64,000 nucleotides of DNA from an uncultured Clostridia bacterium (GTDB lineage Bacteria > Bacillota > Clostridia > Christensenellales > Aristaeellaceae): the NCBI GenBank assembly GCA_934636105.1, contig CAKTZR010000014.1, forward strand, positions 17,277-81,276. Direction: 5' to 3'. This document shows positions 60,128 to 64,000 of the stretch, piece after piece. Every line of letters begins with the position of its first letter. Within the stretch, counting starts at the first letter, position 1. Made by a program: the position numbers and the translations under genes. The notes beneath the pieces are model-generated. The model did not search any database, was not told the DNA's origin, and worked only from the letters and a program-made list of their open reading frames with translations.

Positions 60128-61492
60128 TTACTTGCTTGAAGCGGGGATGGAGGAACGATCCTTGTCGTCGAAGACCAGCACCTTGATCTTCTTGTTTTCC
60201 TCGGTGATATCCCAAATCCATTCGGCGTTGATGCCGCCGTCGGTGGATTCATCGTGCGCCAGGCAGATGTTGCCGCGGGAAGCCTTCGAGCCGAGCTTAT
60301 CCTCCATCAGGGAGAAATCCTTGCCGTTTTTCTTGGTGGTCGGGATTTCGCACAGATGGTAGTTGCCGCTGATGCGGATGGTATACTTGCTGTAACCGCC
60401 GGCGTTTTCAATCGTGCCGCGGCGGGTGACGGTGATAAATTCGCCGGCCGGCGTTTCGCGGTGCAGATACTTCGAGGTGGCCAAACCCGTGGAGATATCG
60501 CAGGAGCCGATGCGCTCGCCGTTTTTATAGACGGTCAGCGTCTGCGCGGCCTTATCCACGACGAGGCCATACAACGTGTTCGGCTCGACGGTGCGCAGGG
60601 TCTTGCTGCGAATATAGCCGCGGACGAACGCACCGTCCTCGTTGCGATAGGCTTCCACGAGCGACCAGCCGTTATCCAGCGTCTCGACGACGTTGAGTCC
60701 CTGGCTCAGGCCGGACACGGAACCGATTTTCTTGCCTTTGCTGGTGCTGTCGTAAATATAGGCGGATTCGGCTTCGCCCACATCCACGCTGACCATGGTG
60801 CGGGTGAGCGCGGCCCAGATTTCCGCATCAGAGGAATCGACGGTCAGCCCCCAATAGCCCGCGTCGGTCTGATCGGCCGTATCGCTCACGCCGACGCCGA
60901 TTTCATAGCCTTCGTCGCCCATGACGGTTTGGGTGGATTCGACATATTCCACCGCACCGGACGTGGAAGCCGCCGTCTCCTTTTTGCCGGAGGACGTGGA
61001 AGAAGTCGAGGAGGCGGAAGCCGTGTCCGTCTTGGCGGAGGTCTGCTTGGAGGACGACGCGGAGGCGGCGGTTTCGTCGGAATCCGCTTCCGTTTCGGTC
61101 TCGTCCACGATCTGTGCGTTCGGCACGCCGATGGTCAGCTGACCGCTGACGCTGCCCGCGCTCTGCCCAAACTGATCGATCAATTCGCCGCTGACCGTAT
61201 AAGCGCCGACGCTCAACGGATCGAGATCGTCATCCGTCGCGACGAAGGTCAGCGTATTATCCGATGTATGCACTTCCTGATGGTCGCAGAGCGTGAGCGT
61301 GCCCGAAGGACCGCTGATCGTCAAGGTCAGAAAACCCGGCGTATCCGTGCGGACGGTGATTTGGGCGCGGGAACCGCCCGGCACCGTTTCGGTGGGCAGG
61401 GTGAGCTGAACGGACGCGGCCAACGCGCTGCCCGCGCCGCCGAACAAAAGCGCGGAGACGAGGAGAGCGGATACAGTATGCTTGGATTTCAT
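60128..61492 (-). CDS. Exported L,D-transpeptidase-like (YkuD) protein with altered active-site motif
   Basis: This 454-residue protein has a signal peptide ending SALA-AS and an Ig-like N-terminal domain (about 27-122). A Ser/Thr/Ala-rich linker (about 130-180) is followed by an SH3-like domain (about 232-300; SAYIYDSTSKGKKIGSVSGL). The YkuD domain (about 305-442; LYGLVVDKAAQTLTVYKNGE, RETPAGEF) comes last. The canonical S-x-G-C-x-R motif reads S405-R-G-N-I-C410, so Asn occupies the nucleophile position and Cys the Arg position. The fold is convincing; activity is uncertain. L,D-transpeptidases make 3-3 crosslinks in peptidoglycan. Own promoter and terminator. Confidence 0.88.
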   Translation of the reverse strand: MKSKHTVSALLVSALLFGGAGSALAASVQLTLPTETVPGGSRAQITVRTDTPGFLTLTISGPSGTLTLCDHQEVHTSDNTLTFVATDDDLDPLSVGAYTVSGELIDQFGQSAGSVSGQLTIGVPNAQIVDETETEADSDETAASASSSKQTSAKTDTASASSTSSTSSGKKETAASTSGAVEYVESTQTVMGDEGYEIGVGVSDTADQTDAGYWGLTVDSSDAEIWAALTRTMVSVDVGEAESAYIYDSTSKGKKIGSVSGLSQGLNVVETLDNGWSLVEAYRNEDGAFVRGYIRSKTLRTVEPNTLYGLVVDKAAQTLTVYKNGERIGSCDISTGLATSKYLHRETPAGEFITVTRRGTIENAGGYSKYTIRISGNYHLCEIPTTKKNGKDFSLMEDKLGSKASRGNICLAHDESTDGGINAEWIWDITEENKKIKVLVFDDKDRSSIPASSK

Positions 61493-61565
61493 GAACAGGG
61501 GCTCCTTTCAAAAATGATCCGCCGAAAACGGCGATCAGCCAGAATAAACCTCATTTTCCATCTCT

Positions 61566-61594
61566 ATCATACTGCAAATTCAAGAAGAACGCAA
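61566..61594 (-). promoter_or_regulatory. Promoter of the L,D-transpeptidase-like gene
   Basis: On the minus strand TTGCGT (61594-61589), 17-bp spacer, TATGAT (61571-61566). Confidence 0.75.
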
Positions 61595-61666
61595 GAGATA
61601 AGCCTTTTTTGTCAGAAACGAAGCGATAAAAACAAGCTGCGCGCGGCGGCGATTGCGTCTGCGGGG

Positions 61667-61695
61667 TTGTTTGCAGGCGGGGCGCGTGTTACAAT
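61667..61695 (+). promoter_or_regulatory. Promoter of the nuclease-SNF2 operon
   Basis: TTGTTT (61667-61672), 17-bp spacer, TACAAT (61690-61695). Confidence 0.75.
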
Positions 61696-61728
61696 GAAGC
61701 ACGAATGCAAAAGAGGGGGAAAACGGCC

Positions 61729-62100
61729 ATGGAACAGAGCCTTGAACGCGTGACGGCGGCGCTGCGCACCCTGCGGGTCGGCGCGGCGGATTCCGAGGAG
61801 CGGCTGCACGAGCAGGCGGCCGAAGCGTTTGTGCGCGCCGGGCTGGAGGCCGTCCACGAGGTTCGCCTTGCGCCCCGGTGCCGAATCGATTTCATGGTCG
61901 GCGATATCGGCGTGGAAATCAAGAAGAAAAGGCCGCAGCGCGCGGCGCTGACGGCGCAGCTGACCCGATATGCGAATTGTCCGCAGGTGGCCCAGCTGAT
62001 TGTGCTCGCGCCGCGCGGCATTGACCTGCCCAAAACCATAGGCGGCAAACCCGTGACGATGATGAGCCTTGAAAAACTTTGGGGGATTATGCTTCCATGA
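61729..62100 (+). CDS. Small PD-(D/E)XK-like nuclease
   Basis: This is a protein of 123 residues. The core ...EVRLAPRCRIDFMVGDIGVEIKKK... (within 40-70) gives the D-x(n)-E-x-K arrangement of restriction-type nucleases: Asp in RIDFMV, Glu-Ile-Lys in VEIKKK. A QLTRYAN helix and a VAQLIVLAPRG strand follow, as in VRR-NUC/Mrr-like folds. ATG 61729 lies behind GAGGGGG. It overlaps the SNF2 helicase start by 4 bases (ATGA), so the two probably act together. Confidence 0.75.
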   Translation: MEQSLERVTAALRTLRVGAADSEERLHEQAAEAFVRAGLEAVHEVRLAPRCRIDFMVGDIGVEIKKKRPQRAALTAQLTRYANCPQVAQLIVLAPRGIDLPKTIGGKPVTMMSLEKLWGIMLP

Positions 62101-63839
62101 CGACGGATGAAAAAAAGCTGCCCGGCTATTTGATGGATGCGCCGCAGGGCGGCCATCTGTATGGCACGCTTTCCTATAACAGGCGGAGCAAATGCTGGAC
62201 GATCAAGGGCGAGCCCTGCGTGACGGAGATGGCGGCGCGGCTGTTTCCGGGCAGTCAGCGGCGGCGGGGCGAAGCGCGCTTCACGGCGAATCGGCGAATC
62301 ATCGGCGATGTGAACTGGCTGATGTTGCGCTATCCGCTGGAAATTGCGCCGCGGGATCGAGCACTGTGGGATCACGCGCTGGAACAGGCGCGGGAACATG
62401 CGGTTTTGCGCGCACAGGCGGAGAAACTGCCCCGAAGAAGCACGCCGCCGGAGGGAACGTTTGAGGGCGAACTGCGGGAGTTTCAGAAAGAGGGACTTTC
62501 CTTTTTGCTGGCCAATCCTCGAACGCTGCTCGCGGATGAAATGGGTCTGGGCAAGACGGTGCAGGCGCTGGCCTGTCTGGCGGCGACGGGAGAATTTCCG
62601 GCGCTGGTCGTCGTGCCGCCGCATCTGCTGCGCAACTGGCAGGCGGAGGCCGAACGCTTTCTGCGCATCGACGGCAGGCCGCCGCGCATCTGCATGCTGA
62701 CGGGCCTCAAGCCCTATCAGCCCCCGGAAGCGGATATCTATCTGATTCACTATCTGCTGCTGCGCGGCTGGAAACAGGCGCTGCCGCAGATGGGTTTCCG
62801 CGCGGTGATCTTCGATGAAATTCAGGAGCTTCGTCACGGCGGAACGGAGAAGTATTCCGCGGCCAGCCTGCTGGCGGAGGGATGCGAACGCGTTATCGGC
62901 CTTTCCGGTACGCCGATCTATAATAAAGGGTCGGAAATCTGGAATGTGGTCAACATCCTCGATTTTCACTGTCTGGGCGATTGGGAGAGCTTCACGCGCG
63001 CGTGGTGCGATGGATACGGCAGTCATCTGGTGCGCGACCCGGCGCTGCTGGGCGATCATCTGCGCCGCGAAGGACTGATTCTGCGTCGAACCAAGCAGGA
63101 GGTTTTGACCGAACTGCCGCCCAAGCGGCGGCTGGTGCAGGAAATCGACGCGGACGACAAGGTATATCGAGAGCTGATGCGCCCGGTGATGGAAATGCTG
63201 GGCAGCCTGCGCGCGCTGCACCCGGAAGCGAAGGAACGAGCCATGCTGGAGGAACAGGTTGGACGCGGCGAACGGCAGGCCACGGGTGTGGCGAAAGCGC
63301 CGTTTGTCGCGGCGTTTGTGCGCGCGCTGCTGGATAACGGCGAGAAGGTGCTGCTGTTTGCACACCACCATGCGGTGATGGACATCTATAAGAAGGAGCT
63401 TGCGAGCTATCATCCGGCGTTTATCACGGGACGGGAGACGACCAGACAGAAGGATGACGCGGTGGCGCGCTTTATGGAGGGGAAAACGAACCTGTGCGTG
63501 ATTTCCCTGCGAGCGGCTTCGGGATTGAATCTGCAAAGGGCGAGCTGCGTCGTCTTCGGAGAACTGGATTGGTCGCCCGCCGTACACAGCCAGGCGGAGG
63601 ATCGCGCACACCGCATGGGACAGAAAGATTCGATTCTCTGCTATTACCTTGTCGCGCCGCAAGGCTCGGACAGGGATATGCAGGATGCGCTGGGACTCAA
63701 GGTGAGCCAATTCGTCGCGCTGATGGGAGACAGAACGCCGGAATTGAGCAGTGTGCAGGATGCGCAGAGCGCGGCGAAAGCCCATATTGCCAGAATGCTG
63801 GAACAATATGACGCGGAACAGACCGACGGCAGAAAATAA
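62097..63839 (+). CDS. SNF2-family DNA-dependent ATPase/helicase
   Basis: This 580-residue protein has a short N-terminal domain (about 20-85; YNRRSKCWTIKGEPCVTEMA) resembling that of SMARCAL1/phage-type SNF2 proteins. The ATPase core follows: motif I DEMGLGKT (147-154), motif II DEIQ (240-243), motif III LSGTPIYN (269-276), and the C-terminal lobe with SLRAASGLNL and motif VI QAEDRAHRMGQ (499-509). Such enzymes remodel or anneal DNA. No RING, SWIM or methylase domain is attached. Together with the upstream nuclease it forms a compact two-gene unit that could serve repair or defence. Confidence 0.94.
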   Translation: MTTDEKKLPGYLMDAPQGGHLYGTLSYNRRSKCWTIKGEPCVTEMAARLFPGSQRRRGEARFTANRRIIGDVNWLMLRYPLEIAPRDRALWDHALEQAREHAVLRAQAEKLPRRSTPPEGTFEGELREFQKEGLSFLLANPRTLLADEMGLGKTVQALACLAATGEFPALVVVPPHLLRNWQAEAERFLRIDGRPPRICMLTGLKPYQPPEADIYLIHYLLLRGWKQALPQMGFRAVIFDEIQELRHGGTEKYSAASLLAEGCERVIGLSGTPIYNKGSEIWNVVNILDFHCLGDWESFTRAWCDGYGSHLVRDPALLGDHLRREGLILRRTKQEVLTELPPKRRLVQEIDADDKVYRELMRPVMEMLGSLRALHPEAKERAMLEEQVGRGERQATGVAKAPFVAAFVRALLDNGEKVLLFAHHHAVMDIYKKELASYHPAFITGRETTRQKDDAVARFMEGKTNLCVISLRAASGLNLQRASCVVFGELDWSPAVHSQAEDRAHRMGQKDSILCYYLVAPQGSDRDMQDALGLKVSQFVALMGDRTPELSSVQDAQSAAKAHIARMLEQYDAEQTDGRK

Positions 63840-63972
63840 AAACTTTTTGAAAGGACAGCCAAAACATGAATTTTCCTTGCGGCAGCAGGGAAAAATGAAG
63901 GGAAACAGAAGGTAAAATGCGGATTTCAGACACAAAGATTCAAAAAGTGTCAGAAAAAGTTTAAAAAAGGTA

Positions 63973-64000
63973 TTGACAGAGGGCTGAGACTGCGATATAA
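63973..64000 (+). promoter_or_regulatory. Promoter at the window edge
   Basis: TTGACA (63973-63978), 17-bp spacer, TATAA running into the end of the window. It should drive a gene beyond the edge. Confidence 0.7.

Noticed and set aside
1..64000. CRISPR arrays, tRNA/rRNA genes, transposases, phage or plasmid functions
   Set aside because: I saw no regularly spaced repeats, no cloverleaf-type sequences and no transposase, integrase, capsid or replication-initiator proteins on either strand.

Overview
The window looks like chromosome of a GC-rich member of the Bacillota, most likely an uncultured gut-type Clostridia (Christensenellales/Oscillospirales-like). Evidence: strong AGGAGG ribosome sites, sigma-A promoters with 17-bp spacers, an ECF module with a UPF0397 S component, DUF1653, DUF1846, PucR, AzlCD, an ANTAR protein, flavinylated extracellular reductases, and many sugar ABC transporters that lack their own ATPase. 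I see no rRNA, tRNA, CRISPR array, prophage or transposase gene. Several genes are interrupted: a histidine kinase, a PstS-like protein, a MerR regulator and an aldo/keto reductase. That fits either real decay or a draft/metagenomic assembly.

Layout. 1-4.7 kb: the end of a GH105 unsaturated-uronyl hydrolase, then a sugar binding protein and two permeases, probably for pectin oligosaccharide use. 4.7-8.6 kb: a repeat-rich gap and a complete ECF transporter (S, fused double ATPase, T). 8.8-11.2 kb: a secreted beta-helix protein and a hemolysin III/PAQR protein. 11.5-20.5 kb: a ferric/phosphonate-type ABC importer, a Bug/TctC-type binding protein, a response regulator, a broken histidine kinase, and a PstS-like protein split by an in-frame stop. 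20.6-25.7 kb: PucR regulator, DUF1653, AzlCD, nucleoid-associated protein, a DUF559 nuclease-like gene inside an inverted-repeat cassette, and an M42 peptidase. 25.8-29.4 kb: MATE, PAP2, HAD and a decayed aldo/keto reductase behind a MerR-type promoter. 29.5-34.6 kb: a sugar ABC operon divergent from its LacI regulator, then a frameshifted MerR regulator.

34.7-40.7 kb: two secreted flavoprotein reductases with FMN-attachment motifs (one with two, one with one), a LysR regulator between them, and a small possible DNA-binding protein. 40.8-45 kb: DUF1846, CTP synthase and an ANTAR protein. 45.2-55.5 kb: seven co-directional genes for envelope and transport proteins. They are a repeat-rich surface protein, an HlyD-like protein, a beta-propeller/solute-binding fusion, two sugar-type permeases, a second HlyD-like adaptor and an ATPase-less MacB-like protein. 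I do not recognise this combination, and it is the best candidate for an undescribed system. 55.5-61.5 kb: a membrane-anchored C45-type amidase, an SH3/PG-binding/PDZ secreted protein, an aldehyde dehydrogenase and an L,D-transpeptidase-like protein with an altered active-site motif. 61.7-63.8 kb: a two-gene operon of a PD-(D/E)XK-like nuclease and an SNF2 helicase.

Two families of short repeats are scattered between genes. One has ends of the type ACTCCTTCNGTC and an inner CTCCCTC/GAGGGAG hairpin. Three copies begin exactly at the stop codon of the upstream gene, and one pair encloses the AT-rich DUF559 gene.
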